DNA of 13,047 bases, from positions 1 through 13,047 of the forward strand of contig QHWF01000150.1 in the NCBI GenBank assembly GCA_003222455.1, written 5' to 3'. The position numbers and the translations under genes were made by a program. This document shows, in pieces, positions 1 to 8,053 of this stretch; within the stretch, counting starts at the first letter, position 1, and every line of letters begins with the position of its first letter. Origin of the DNA: Acidobacteriota bacterium (GTDB lineage Bacteria > Acidobacteriota > Vicinamibacteria > Vicinamibacterales > CAVVIG01). The notes beneath the pieces are model-generated. The model saw nothing but the letters and a program-made list of their open reading frames with translations, made no database searches and was not told the origin of the DNA.

Positions 1-1089
1 GGAACAGTAGCGACCCATCCCCTCGAACACGCCGGACGAGAACGGCAGCCAGAGGTTCAGCAGCATGAACAGTCCGTAGGCGGCACCCAGCCGCCGCCAG
101 ACGAACGGTACGGCAAAAATGAAGAGAATGCCGGTGATGCCATACAACGTGTCGTAGGGCGCCATCCGATCGGTCGTCACGTACAGATAGGGGTGAGTGA
201 ACAGGCGTTCTGCGAGCCGCATCGGCGCCATCCACGGACGTCCGCCCGGATAGTAGCCCCAGCGCTGGAGTGTCGCCGCCCACTCGAACGGGTTGCCGGT
301 AAGGTGAAAGATGTAAAGGCAATAGGCCGCGAATCCTGCGGCCGCGATCGCAACACCGGCGAGGGCGTACAGCCGATCGCGACGACTCGGCCCGGCGGTG
401 CGCCAGGCGATCCACGCAAGAGACGGCACCAGCATGATCCCGGGCACGCGCGTGGCGGTTGCCACGGCGCCACAGAGTCCGCCCAGCATCCACCGTCGCG
501 TGCGAAAACCATAGATCGCCAGGATCGCGAACAGCAGAAACGTGCTCTCGCTGTAGACGAGGCCGAAAAAGAAGGAGAAGGGAAATACGGCCGTCAGCAG
601 CACCGCGCGCTGCGCCTGGCGCCGCGGCAGGTCGAGGCGCGCGAGATAATAGAGCGCCACCATCGCGAGGATGAAGCACGTCCACGAGATGCCGACGCCA
701 CTGATGTAATAGACTGCGTGCTGCCGGCCGAACAGACGTCCGATCGACCGCATCAACATCGGATACACGGGGAAGTACGCGATGTTGCTGCGCCCGCCGG
801 CCAGCGGCGCATACCCGCCCCATGCGATCCCCTCGTAGTAGCCGCTGTCGTACCGCGCGAACGTATCCCAGAACGGGCTCATCGTCCGGAACACCGTGAA
901 CTGCTGGCGCTGGTACAGCGGAAACGCGAGGTTCGCCCACAATGCGAGAACAGCAGAGACCATGCGGAGGCCCAGCGCGCCGGCGGCGATCTGCAGCGGA
1001 ACGCGCCATCGTCCGGCGGGCCGATACGGCGGGCGATCTACGGCATCGGGCTCTCCACGAGGAACACGGAGCGAGACTATGGTCTCCAC
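1..1089 (-). CDS. PIG-V/Gpi18-like integral membrane mannosyltransferase (3' end off the window)
   Basis: The reverse strand is open from a GTG at 1089 to the window edge and gives 363 residues of a polytopic membrane protein. Hydrophobic segments alternate with short loops; the first lies near residues 31-57. An early loop carries FARYDSGYY (Asp81), followed by a GGY segment and then AYFPVYP near residues 104-110. This order is typical of PIG-V / Gpi18-like GT-C glycosyltransferases, where the loop Asp is the probable catalytic base. Near the window edge NLWLPFSSGVFEGMGRY fits the conserved C-terminal region of the same family. Such enzymes use a polyprenyl-phosphate-linked mannose on the outer face of the membrane; the acceptor cannot be read from sequence. 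I chose GTG 1089 because an ATG at 963 would cut into the first membrane helix. No convincing Shine-Dalgarno site precedes it. The family is fairly sure; the sugar specificity is inferred. Confidence 0.8.
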   Translation of the reverse strand, partial: METIVSLRVPRGEPDAVDRPPYRPAGRWRVPLQIAAGALGLRMVSAVLALWANLAFPLYQRQQFTVFRTMSPFWDTFARYDSGYYEGIAWGGYAPLAGGRSNIAYFPVYPMLMRSIGRLFGRQHAVYYISGVGISWTCFILAMVALYYLARLDLPRRQAQRAVLLTAVFPFSFFFGLVYSESTFLLFAILAIYGFRTRRWMLGGLCGAVATATRVPGIMLVPSLAWIAWRTAGPSRRDRLYALAGVAIAAAGFAAYCLYIFHLTGNPFEWAATLQRWGYYPGGRPWMAPMRLAERLFTHPYLYVTTDRMAPYDTLYGITGILFIFAVPFVWRRLGAAYGLFMLLNLWLPFSSGVFEGMGRYCS

Positions 1090-1098
1090 ATTCAGCGT

Positions 1099-1105
1099 TA
1101 GAATA
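1099..1105. promoter_or_regulatory. possible two-way -10 element between divergent genes
   Basis: The two start codons are 20 bp apart (GTG 1089 on minus, ATG 1110 on plus). On the plus strand TAGAAT (1099-1104) ends five bases before the fmdB ATG. On the minus strand the overlapping TATTCT (1105-1100) ends ten bases before the GTG. Both resemble a -10 hexamer. If used, fmdB would be leaderless or nearly so and the mannosyltransferase would have a very short leader. No good -35 box is visible for either direction, so this is an inference from spacing. Confidence 0.3.
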
Positions 1106-1109
1106 ATCC

Positions 1110-1352
1110 ATGCCTCTTTTTGAATACGAATGCCGCGGTTGCGGCCATCACTTCGAGTACTTGACCCGCCAGGGGCAGTCGCCCAGCTGCCCGACCTGCG
1201 CCGGCGTCGATCTGCAGAAGCTGCTGTCGGTGTTCGCCGCGCAGTCGAGCACGCCGGCGAAGTCGTTCTCGCACCCGTCGGCCAACGGACCCATCGGTCC
1301 ATGTGGCACCTGTGGCGACCCGCGCGGGCCGGGTTCCTGCTCGATCAACTGA
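1110..1352 (+). CDS. FmdB-family zinc-ribbon protein
   Basis: This is an 80-residue protein beginning MPLFEYEC. Two CxxC pairs (Cys8/Cys11 and Cys27/Cys30) form one zinc ribbon, and between them lies the usual aromatic stretch HHFEYL. The Gly/Cys-rich tail ending GPGSCSIN is also usual for the family, although the tail cysteines are not part of the core fold. Proteins of this family are annotated as putative regulators after FmdB of methylotrophs, but their biochemical role is poorly defined. The length is normal and the frame is intact. It is the only plus-strand gene in the window. It stands alone, divergent from the membrane mannosyltransferase and followed by a hairpin-rich gap that may end its transcript. 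Family assignment is sure; function is not. Confidence 0.9.
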   Translation: MPLFEYECRGCGHHFEYLTRQGQSPSCPTCAGVDLQKLLSVFAAQSSTPAKSFSHPSANGPIGPCGTCGDPRGPGSCSIN

Positions 1353-1410
1353 ATTCGACGCGACGTTGGGCTTCGGGCTTCGGGCCCGGCTTCCCGCCTT
1401 CGCTTCGCTT

Positions 1411-1506
1411 CCGCCTTCGCGCGAAGCGCTCCGGCGCGACCTCGACGAAGCTCGAAGAGCGGAGTCGGGTCGGCGAGGCGCGCCGTAGCGCAAAGCGCGG
1501 AGGCGG
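1411..1506. repeat. large imperfect inverted repeat in the convergent gap
   Basis: The gap 1353-1604 lies between the end of fmdB and the end of the minus-strand block and holds no gene of its own. It opens with short GGGCTTC direct repeats (about 1368-1385). Then two arms, 1411-1449 and 1470-1506, pair as inverted copies. Both begin CCGCCT when read inward and share CGCGC, GCGCT and CGGCGCG blocks in register, with about six mismatches and one gap over 37-39 nt. The loop is about 20 nt. As RNA this would be a long stem on either strand, so it could act as a two-way transcription barrier. There is no U-tract, so I do not call it an intrinsic terminator. Confidence 0.7.
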
Positions 1507-1523
1507 CAGCCGGATTGGAAGAA

Positions 1524-1541
1524 GTCCGCCTGAAGGCGGAC
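1524..1541. repeat. REP-like hairpin GTCCGCC-TGAA-GGCGGAC
   Basis: A perfect 7-bp stem (1524-1530 with 1535-1541) closes a TGAA loop, followed by GCCACGTGG. Read on the plus strand it translates as VRLKADATW. I remember this peptide as a recurrent false extension of proteins in acidobacterial genomes, which would make it a dispersed intergenic repeat rather than a one-off terminator. The hairpin itself is directly visible; the dispersed nature is recall. Confidence 0.6.
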
Positions 1542-1604
1542 GCCACGTGGCTCTCCGCGGGTTCTGCGAGTTCTGCGGTGATCGTCGTGCCTGGATATGG
1601 GGAC

Positions 1605-1757
1605 CTACCAGATGACGCGGATCGGATATTGAGTGATGAGTGGATCGGGCGTCAGGATGGCGAGCCCGTGAACGATGGCCTGCGCCACAAGCATCCGATC
1701 GAATGGGTCGCGATGCAAGGATGGCAGCCGAGTGACATGGAGCGCAGATTCTCTTGC
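1605..1757 (-). pseudogene. VapC-type PIN toxin, C-terminal remnant (50 aa)
   Basis: The last 50 codons before TAG at 1605-1607 read as the C-terminal part of a VapC PIN-domain ribonuclease. They include LPSLHRDPFDRMLVAQA, then LAILTPDPLITQYPIRVIW. In this family DPFDR and the TPDP region carry the late acidic residues of the metal site. The N-terminal half is absent: no LLDTH-type first Asp and no central Glu. No antitoxin gene sits upstream. The remnant begins only about three bases beyond the stop codon of the broken RND permease (TAG 1762-1760) and lies in the same frame as the middle segment of that permease, so a naive gene caller would fuse the two. A fragment this short cannot be an active toxin. 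The likely cause is a deletion that removed vapB and the first part of vapC. The homology is clear; the history is inferred. Confidence 0.8.
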
Positions 1758-1759
1758 CT

Positions 1760-4700
1760 CTACCTGCTCTGCGACACGGCGGCGGGCCGCAACCGTCCCA
1801 ACGTGGCCGCCGAGACCTTGCCCAGCCATGCCTTGCCGCGGTCGCCGAGCACCAGTTGCTCGAGCGCGTCGATCTTTTCGTACGCGACCGGGACCAGCAC
1901 CAGCGTGAGGAGCAGGCACAGCGACTGGCCGCCGATGATGGTGACCGCAATGGCCGATCGCTGTGCACCGCCAATCCCAAGGCCCAGGGCGGTCGGCACC
2001 AGGCCGGCCAGAATGGCGGCCGTGGTCCGGGCGCAGCCGGGTGCGGCACGCCTCGATGATGGCGTCGTGCAGCGGGACGCCTCGCCGGCGCAGCACGTTC
2101 GTGTAGTCCACCTGCAGAATCGCATTCTTCTTGACGATCCCGAGCAACAGCAGCACGCCGAGAGCGCTCCAGAGATTCAGGGTCCGTCCCGTCGCCCACA
2201 GCGTGAACAGCGCGAACGGAATGGACAGCGGCAGCACCGTCATGATGATGATCGGCTGGACGAAGCTCTCGAACTGGGCGGCCAGCACGATGTAGACGAA
2301 CACGCTCGCGAGTCCGATCGCCATCATCAGGTTGCGCGTCGTTTCGTCGAGGATCTTCGTCTGCCCGGTCAGCCGGAACGTGATATCGGGCGGCAGGTTC
2401 AGTTCGGCGATCGTCCGGCGCACGTCGTTCGAGCCCTCGTCGAGGGCGTGTCCCGGGGCGAGGTCCGCGTTCATCCCGACTGAGAACTGGCGGTTGAAGC
2501 GCTGCAACGCGCTGGGCCCGAGGCCCCGCTCGAGGCGCGCGATGTTGTCGATCCGCACCGGCCCTTTTGCCGAGGGCACGGTCAGCTTGCCGATGGCGTC
2601 GATGTCGCGCCGCTGGCTCTCGAGCACGCGGATTTTCACCGGATATTGTTCCGACCCCTCGCGATACGTCGAGATCTCATCGTCGCCCGCAACGGCGAGC
2701 CGCAGCGCGTTGCCGATCGTGGACATGCGGACGCCGAGATCGGCCGCACGCCGCCGATCGACGTCGACACGGACCTCCGGATTCGCCATGTTCAGCGAGA
2801 CCTTCGGGTCGACCAGGCTCGGCAGCCTCTGCGCCTTCGCCACCAGCTGCAGGGAATAGTCGAACAGGCGGCTCAGGTCGGGACCGAGCAGCGTCGCGTT
2901 GATCGGATAGCCGAATCCGCCGCCGCCGCCGCCGCCTTCGCCGCCGCCCAGCGGATTCCGCACGGTGATGCTCGGCTTCCAGGAAGGATGCGCTTTCAAC
3001 CGATCGCGCATCTGCTTCACCATCCAGTCCTGCGACACCTTGCGTTGATCGATCGGCTGCGCCCAGCACAGGACATGAATATGCGTCGGACGGTCGGTAA
3101 TCGTCGGCTGCAGCTGCGCGACCCCTTCGATCCCCTCCAGCTCCTTGACGAGGCCCATCGCCGCCTGGCTGCTGCCTTCGAGCGACGTTCCCTCCGGGAC
3201 ATCGAGGTGGATCGTCCACTCGCCCATGTCCTCGGTCGGCAGAAACGAGCGGCCGACCATCTGATTCAGCGGAAACATCAGCAGGAAGATCACGAACGCG
3301 GTGGCCAGGATCGGCGCTGGATGTGCCAGCGACCATTTCAGCGACCTGGAATAGAACCGATCCATCCAGGCGAAGAACCTGCTGTCCTTCGTGTGCTGAT
3401 CGGCGGCCGCGTCCGACAGCTTCAGAAACCGCGAGCTGAGCATCGGCGTCAGCGTGAAGCTGACGAGCATCGACACCATCACGGCAAACGCCATCGTCCA
3501 GCCAAACGGATAGATGAAGCGGCGGGTGTAGCCGGTCATGAACGCCACGGGCAGAAAGATGACGACGAGCGACAGCGTCGTCGCCATGACCGCGAGCGTC
3601 ACTTCGCGGGTCCCCTCGATGGCAGCTTCGAACGGCGTGCAGTGTTTTTCTTCGATGTAGCGGAAGATGTTCTCCAGCACGACAATGGCATCGTCGATCA
3701 CGATGCCGACGGCGAGCGTGATGCCGAGCAGTGTCATGCTGTTCAGCGTGAAATCCATCGCCCGCATGAGCGTGAACGTCGCGACAATCGACGCCGGAAT
3801 CGCGAGCGCGGCAATGACCATGGCGCGGATGTTCCGGATGAAGAACATGACGACCACGGCGGCCAGCAGGCTGCCCCCCAGCAGGTGCTCTTCGAGCGAT
3901 GCGATGGAGGCGTAGATGAACCGTGAATCGTCTTTCGTGATCGTGACGGTCGCTGCCCTCGGGAGTATCTTCTGCACCCCGGCGAGCTTCTGCTTCACGC
4001 CTTCGATCACCTCGATCGTGTTCTGGCCGGTCGCGCGGCGCACGTCGAGTTGGACCGTTCGGCGTAGCCGACGTCGGACACCTTCACGGGGGTGCCGTTC
4101 ACGGTCGCGACGACGATGTTGGTGAACTGATCGGTCGCGTCGATGCGGCCGAGCGTACGCAGCAGGAACTCCGACTTGCCCTGCTCGATCGTGCCGCCCG
4201 GGATTTCGACGTTTTCCGCAGCAACGGCGTCGCGAACCTGGGTGATCGACAGACCGTAGGCGTTCAGTTTCTCGAGGTCCACGACCACGTGAATCTCTCG
4301 AGCGCGCCCGCCGCCGAGCGAGACCTCGCCGACGCCGTTGACCGATTCGATCGCCCGCTTCACCTGTTTGTCCGCAATCTCGGTCAGCGTCCGGAGGCTC
4401 ATCGTCGACGAGGACAGCACGATGGACATCACCGGGTCGGAGTCGGGATCGACCTTCTGGATCACCGGCGGCAGCAGCTGCGGCGGGACGTTCTTCAGCG
4501 CGCCCGCGACCTTTTCACGCACGTCGTTCGCCGCGTCGTTGATGTCGCGCTCGAGCACGAACTTCACCGTGATCTGGCCCTTGCCCTCGCTGATCCGCAT
4601 CGACGACATCTCGTCGATGCCCGAGATGCTGCTCAACGCCTCCTCGAACGGCTCGATGACGGCGCTGGCCATCTCGTCGGGGCTCGCGCCGGGAAGCTGG

Positions 4701-4843
4701 ACGGAGACGTTCACCGTCGCGGGATCGGCGCGCGGAAACAGATCGACGCCGAGATCGCGGAACGAGAAGATGCCGAGCACCACGAGGGACATGACGAGCA
4801 TCGTGGCAAAGACCGGGCGGCGAACGCACAGTTCAGAGAGCAT
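1760..4843 (-). pseudogene. HAE1-type RND efflux permease, broken by two frameshifting deletions
   Basis: This is an RND proton/drug antiporter spread over three frames. Segment 1 (ATG 4843 to about 4055) begins with LSELCVRRPVFATML, has the first membrane helix and the first porter-domain half, and runs to DVGYAE before going out of frame (stop at 4007). Segment 2 (about 4055 to 2028) resumes at QLDVRRATGQNT and contains the TM4 proton-relay motif GIVIDDAIVVLEN (the two Asp at about 3690-3695), a Gly-rich loop, and the TM10 motif GIVKKNAILQVDY. Segment 3 (about 2028 to 1760) has AAILAGLVPTALG and the last helices. Compared with AcrB-like proteins about 46 nt are missing at 4051-4060 (DVG to RATG is 29 nt instead of about 75). 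At 2025-2029 the three codons normally reading ILM between RLRP and TT are reduced to one base, a loss of 8 nt. The adaptor gene upstream is intact. The start has no clear Shine-Dalgarno site but matches the family N-terminus. True decay is more likely than single-base error; an assembly fault is possible. Confidence 0.85.
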
Positions 4844-4911
4844 GGGGGAATTCGGTTATCGAGTCGGTAATCACGTTGTCTAGCTCACGAAATGTCATCA
4901 CCGAAATGCAA

Positions 4912-4992
4912 CCACGAAGTCACGAAGACACGAAGAACGCGCGAAGAATACATCTTAAAATAGGGCTTCTTCGTGGTTTCGTGTCTTCGTGG
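4912..4992. repeat. inverted repeat with CACGAAG-unit arms
   Basis: This lies in the 212-bp gap between the adaptor and the permease. Arms 4912-4937 and 4967-4992 are inverted copies over 26 nt with three mismatches. Each arm is three CACGAAG-like units at 8-9 nt spacing, and the loop of about 29 nt is AT-rich. Transcribed from the adaptor side it would fold into a long stem before the permease start, so it could lower read-through. The rest of the gap (4844-4911 and 4993-5055) shows no gene. Confidence 0.8.
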
Positions 4993-5055
4993 CCAATGTA
5001 GCAACTACCAAGAATGCTCAGATTGGTGTCCTCCACCATGGATGGTCAGCAGTCC

Positions 5056-6258
5056 TCATTGCGCGACTTTGAGGCCGTCGATCAGTTTCTCGACGTCTGT
5101 CAGCGCAACGGCATCGCCGGCTTTCACGCCGCTGACGATTTCGACGCGATCGCCGGTGCGATCCCCGATCTTCAACTCACGGGCGGCAAGTCGATCGCCT
5201 TCGACGACGAACACGCGGTTCACGCCGTATCGATACTGCAGCGCCTCGTACGGAAGGGTGATCACCTGGTCGATCTTGGCGGTCTCGATGTGCACGCGCG
5301 CGAAGGTCCCCGGTTTCAACATGACGTCGCGGTTCGGCACCCGGGCTTCGAACGGAAACGCGCGCGTCTGTGTGTTCACCGCGGGACTGATGCGCGACAC
5401 GCTCCCCTCGATCATCCGATCGGGATAGGCATCGACATGCAGCTGCACCGGCTGACCGACTTTGATCCAGGGTGCGAGCCGTTCCGGGATCTCGGCCGTC
5501 ACTTTCAGCGGGTCGATCCGGACGACGCTCATCACGGGCATCTGCGCCTTGACCAGCTCGCCGAGCGAGACGAGCCGCTTCTGCACGTAGCCGTCGAACG
5601 GGGCCCGGATGAAACCGTCGCGCAGCTCACGATCCGCGAGCTTCATGGTGGCATTCGACGCATCGATGTCCGCACGCAGGTTCTTCGCGTTCTGCAGCGA
5701 CGAGTCGTAAATGGCCTGCTTCGCCCGCAGCATCGCGTCGGCATCGTCGAGCTGTTGTTTCGGAATCAGCTGCCGCTTGTGCAATTCCCCGGCGCGCTCG
5801 TACATCTGCTTTGCCTGCTGCAGCTCGGCGGCGGCCTTCTGCACATCAGGCGTCTGCTCGATCGGCGGCAGGCGCCCGGGCTCGGACGCGCCGTACTTCG
5901 CCAGCGCGCGGCCCAGCGCCGCCTTCTGTTGATCGAGGTTGTACTGGAGCTTTTCGCGATCGAGCTCGACGAGCACGTGGCCAGCTGCGACGCGATCGCC
6001 CATGTCCGCAACGATACGGCTGACGACGCCTTCCACCTGCGACGACACCGTGACCTCGTCCTCAGCGGCCAGCGTACCGACGACTTCGACGGTACGATGG
6101 ACAGGCTCCTGCCGGACGACCTCGGTCTTCATGCGTTTGGCGGATTCGTCACGCCCACGTGCCTGAGCGGTTTCCGATTTGGAGCAGCCGGCGCTCGTCA
6201 TCACGACGAGTGCGACGGCCACCCACCGACAGCGATGCCTCACAACGAATCGATGCAT
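5056..6258 (-). CDS. RND efflux periplasmic adaptor (membrane fusion protein)
   Basis: This is a 400-residue adaptor that should link an inner-membrane RND pump to an outer-membrane channel. The N-terminus HRFVVRHRCRWVAVALVVMTSAGC looks like an export signal ending in a weak lipobox (Cys25). The first half of the lipoyl-like domain is around residues 65-100 (VSSQVEGVVSRI). A helical hairpin rich in Gln, Ala, Glu and Lys spans about 137-210. The second lipoyl half is IRAPFDGYV at 217-225, and the beta-barrel and membrane-proximal parts follow (ALQYRYGVNRVFVVEG near the end). I start at ATG 6258, not at the in-frame ATG 6339, because only 6258 puts the signal peptide at the N-terminus. The gene is intact and lies upstream of the broken permease on the same strand. 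No outer-membrane channel gene is seen. The substrate is unknown. Confidence 0.92.
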   Translation of the reverse strand: MHRFVVRHRCRWVAVALVVMTSAGCSKSETAQARGRDESAKRMKTEVVRQEPVHRTVEVVGTLAAEDEVTVSSQVEGVVSRIVADMGDRVAAGHVLVELDREKLQYNLDQQKAALGRALAKYGASEPGRLPPIEQTPDVQKAAAELQQAKQMYERAGELHKRQLIPKQQLDDADAMLRAKQAIYDSSLQNAKNLRADIDASNATMKLADRELRDGFIRAPFDGYVQKRLVSLGELVKAQMPVMSVVRIDPLKVTAEIPERLAPWIKVGQPVQLHVDAYPDRMIEGSVSRISPAVNTQTRAFPFEARVPNRDVMLKPGTFARVHIETAKIDQVITLPYEALQYRYGVNRVFVVEGDRLAARELKIGDRTGDRVEIVSGVKAGDAVALTDVEKLIDGLKVAQ

Positions 6259-6292
6259 AAGCGTCGTAAACCCTGTGGACTGAACGTTAAAG

Positions 6293-6321
6293 AGTATACG
6301 TCGCAGATCTGCAGCGCGTTG
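6293..6321 (-). promoter_or_regulatory. possible promoter of the adaptor gene, with palindrome
   Basis: In the 93-bp gap between the peptidase stop and the adaptor start the minus strand has TATACT (6298-6293), five of six matches to a -10 box. The site 17 bp further up (6316-6321, CAACGC) is a poor -35. A perfect 10-bp palindrome GCAGATCTGC (6303-6312) sits in the spacer, where a dimeric repressor could block polymerase. No regulator gene lies nearby. The -10 and the palindrome are visible; use as an operator is a guess. Confidence 0.35.
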
Positions 6322-6351
6322 TCTGTGTTTGTCTCGCACGGGTGGCGACGT

Positions 6352-8037
6352 TCACCGGCCGGATAATTGCGCCGCCGTCACGAACCGCGGCTCGATGTCC
6401 ACGGGCACCGCGGCGAGCTTGTCGAGCGCGGCCTGGATCGGCGGACGGACGACGCCGAGACGGTTGCCGAGCGCCTTCGCTTTCGCGTAATCGCCTTCGG
6501 CCTGGATGGTCATGATGTCGCGCGTCAGCGCCATCACGCCCTCCTTCGCCCGATCGGCATCCACCGTGAACGTGCCGTCCGGCTTGACCTGGAAGCCGCC
6601 CTGGTCGATCAGGAAATTGAGTTGGACCGCGATGCCCTTGCCGTGGGCCTCGTTGACCCCGAACCGGATCGATCGGAACGCCGAGGCGAGAAACGTCCGA
6701 TACAGCGAGGACTCGAGGGCCTTCGGCAGGACGCCCTTGTCGATCATGTGCTGGATGCCGAACAATCCCGAGATGTCGGCCTTGGCTTCCTCGAGAAAGC
6801 TCGACGCCTCTTTCAGTTCCTGGCGGACGGTCGTCTGGTGGCCGTTGACCGAGATGTTGTGCGGGCCGAGACCGTGCATCAACTCGTGGACGAGGATGTG
6901 CGTGAAGAACGCCTCGAAGGACACCGCCTGCTGATCCGCCGGCGACAGCACGACCTTCGAGATCGGGACGAGGGTCCTGGCGAACTTGGCGTCCTGCACG
7001 TTCTTGAGCATGACCCGCTTGGTGCCTTTTTCCCTCACCACGCGTTCGTCGTTCGGGAGATTGAAGGCGGCGGTCTGCACGCCCCGGTTGGCGTCGCCGG
7101 CGGCGAAAATCTCGTTGACGACGACGATCGGCGCCAGCGCACCGAGCTTCGGATTTCTGTGCCGCGCTTCGATTGGCAGGTTGTTCTCGATATCCTGCAG
7201 CTCGCCGGCGAACCGCTGGAGCTTGGCGGTTTCAGCCTCGTCCTGCACCGTAATGAACGATTCGAAGGCGGCTTTGTAATTGAACCATTCGTCCTCGTAC
7301 ACTTCGTACGGACCAATCGTCGGTTCGATCGCGCCTTTGAGCTCCATCCAGGCGATGTCGCTCTCGTAGTAGTCGTTCGAGAGGAACGCGTCGGCGCGCA
7401 TCGCGAGAAACGCTTTCAGCGTCGGCGCGGCGGCCAGGTTCGCGGCTTCACGCAACAGCGCCGCCGCCCGCGCGAGCTCGCCCTGATACTCGACGCTGTA
7501 CGGCACGGTCGAAAAACCCGCGCCGGCGCGTCTGATGACGGAGAAAAAGCCAGTGGCGCGCGAGCGCTCGGTCTTTGGCAGCGACTGAATCCAGCGTTCG
7601 ATCTCCGGTTTCGACGCGCCCGGCGGATAAAAATTCGCGGCGTCAGGTTTCGCCGGAGCGCCGGGCACGAAGACCTGGTTGTGATCCAGGCGCGACCACG
7701 GCCCCTTGTTGATGAGGAAGTAATGCAGCCGCGCGCGCCCCGCCGGTGATTCATCGCGCACGAGATCGAGCAGCATCGCCTCGTTGCCGGCCCAGACCTG
7801 CCGGAGGAACAACGCATCGATCAGGGTCGAGGCCTCCACGAGCTTCGCGAGCACGCGCCGATCGGCCTCGGAGAGCGCCGTCAGGTCGGCGCCGATGTCG
7901 GTCGGCGCAAACCGGGCAGCCATCTGCTGCAGCCTCGCGGTATCAGGCACAGTGGTCTCCTGCGCACGGCCCCAGACAGCCGCCGTCACCGCGGTCGCCA
8001 CCAGCACGCCGCACGCCGTTGCGATTCGTTGTCTCAT
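6352..8037 (-). CDS. secreted M49-like (dipeptidyl-peptidase III family) zinc metallopeptidase
   Basis: This is a 561-residue protein. The first about 26 residues (MRQRIATACGVLVATAVTAAVWGRA) form a Sec-type signal, so the enzyme should be periplasmic or secreted. HELMHGLGPH at 384-393 provides an HExxH zinc site, and EEAKAD at 416-421 fits the downstream Glu-containing motif (EECRAE in classical M49 enzymes) that gives the third ligand. GPHNISVNG and FNLPNDERV also resemble bacterial M49-like proteins. Classical dipeptidyl-peptidase III has a six-residue HExxGH motif; here it is the five-residue HExxH form, as I recall for a few bacterial members. The likely role is cleavage of dipeptides from short peptides, but activity is inferred. 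A weak AGGA lies 10-13 nt before the ATG. The gene is intact, stands between yqgE and the adaptor, and has no obvious link with either. Confidence 0.8.
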   Translation of the reverse strand: MRQRIATACGVLVATAVTAAVWGRAQETTVPDTARLQQMAARFAPTDIGADLTALSEADRRVLAKLVEASTLIDALFLRQVWAGNEAMLLDLVRDESPAGRARLHYFLINKGPWSRLDHNQVFVPGAPAKPDAANFYPPGASKPEIERWIQSLPKTERSRATGFFSVIRRAGAGFSTVPYSVEYQGELARAAALLREAANLAAAPTLKAFLAMRADAFLSNDYYESDIAWMELKGAIEPTIGPYEVYEDEWFNYKAAFESFITVQDEAETAKLQRFAGELQDIENNLPIEARHRNPKLGALAPIVVVNEIFAAGDANRGVQTAAFNLPNDERVVREKGTKRVMLKNVQDAKFARTLVPISKVVLSPADQQAVSFEAFFTHILVHELMHGLGPHNISVNGHQTTVRQELKEASSFLEEAKADISGLFGIQHMIDKGVLPKALESSLYRTFLASAFRSIRFGVNEAHGKGIAVQLNFLIDQGGFQVKPDGTFTVDADRAKEGVMALTRDIMTIQAEGDYAKAKALGNRLGVVRPPIQAALDKLAAVPVDIEPRFVTAAQLSGR

Positions 8038-8053
8038 TGACGCCGTCCTGCGT

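Noticed and set aside
2646..3926. Long plus-strand open frame antisense to the permease (similarly 193-1101, 5014-6366, 6367-7749, 9141-10421 and 10280-11836)
   Set aside because: These are Arg/His/Asp-rich shadows of high-GC coding sequence with no recognisable domain. The opposite strand has clear conserved proteins.
1605..4043. One 812-residue open frame as a genuine permease-PIN fusion protein
   Set aside because: After RLRP the frame reads non-homologous Arg/His/Gly-rich sequence, while the correct permease C-terminus continues in another frame. The PIN piece lacks its catalytic N-terminal half.
2020..4060. Programmed ribosomal frameshifting in the permease
   Set aside because: The junctions lack slippery heptamers, and conserved residues are missing at each one. 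Programmed shifts do not delete codons.
6259..6339. 27-residue extension of the adaptor
   Set aside because: It would bury the signal peptide and reads through the likely promoter.
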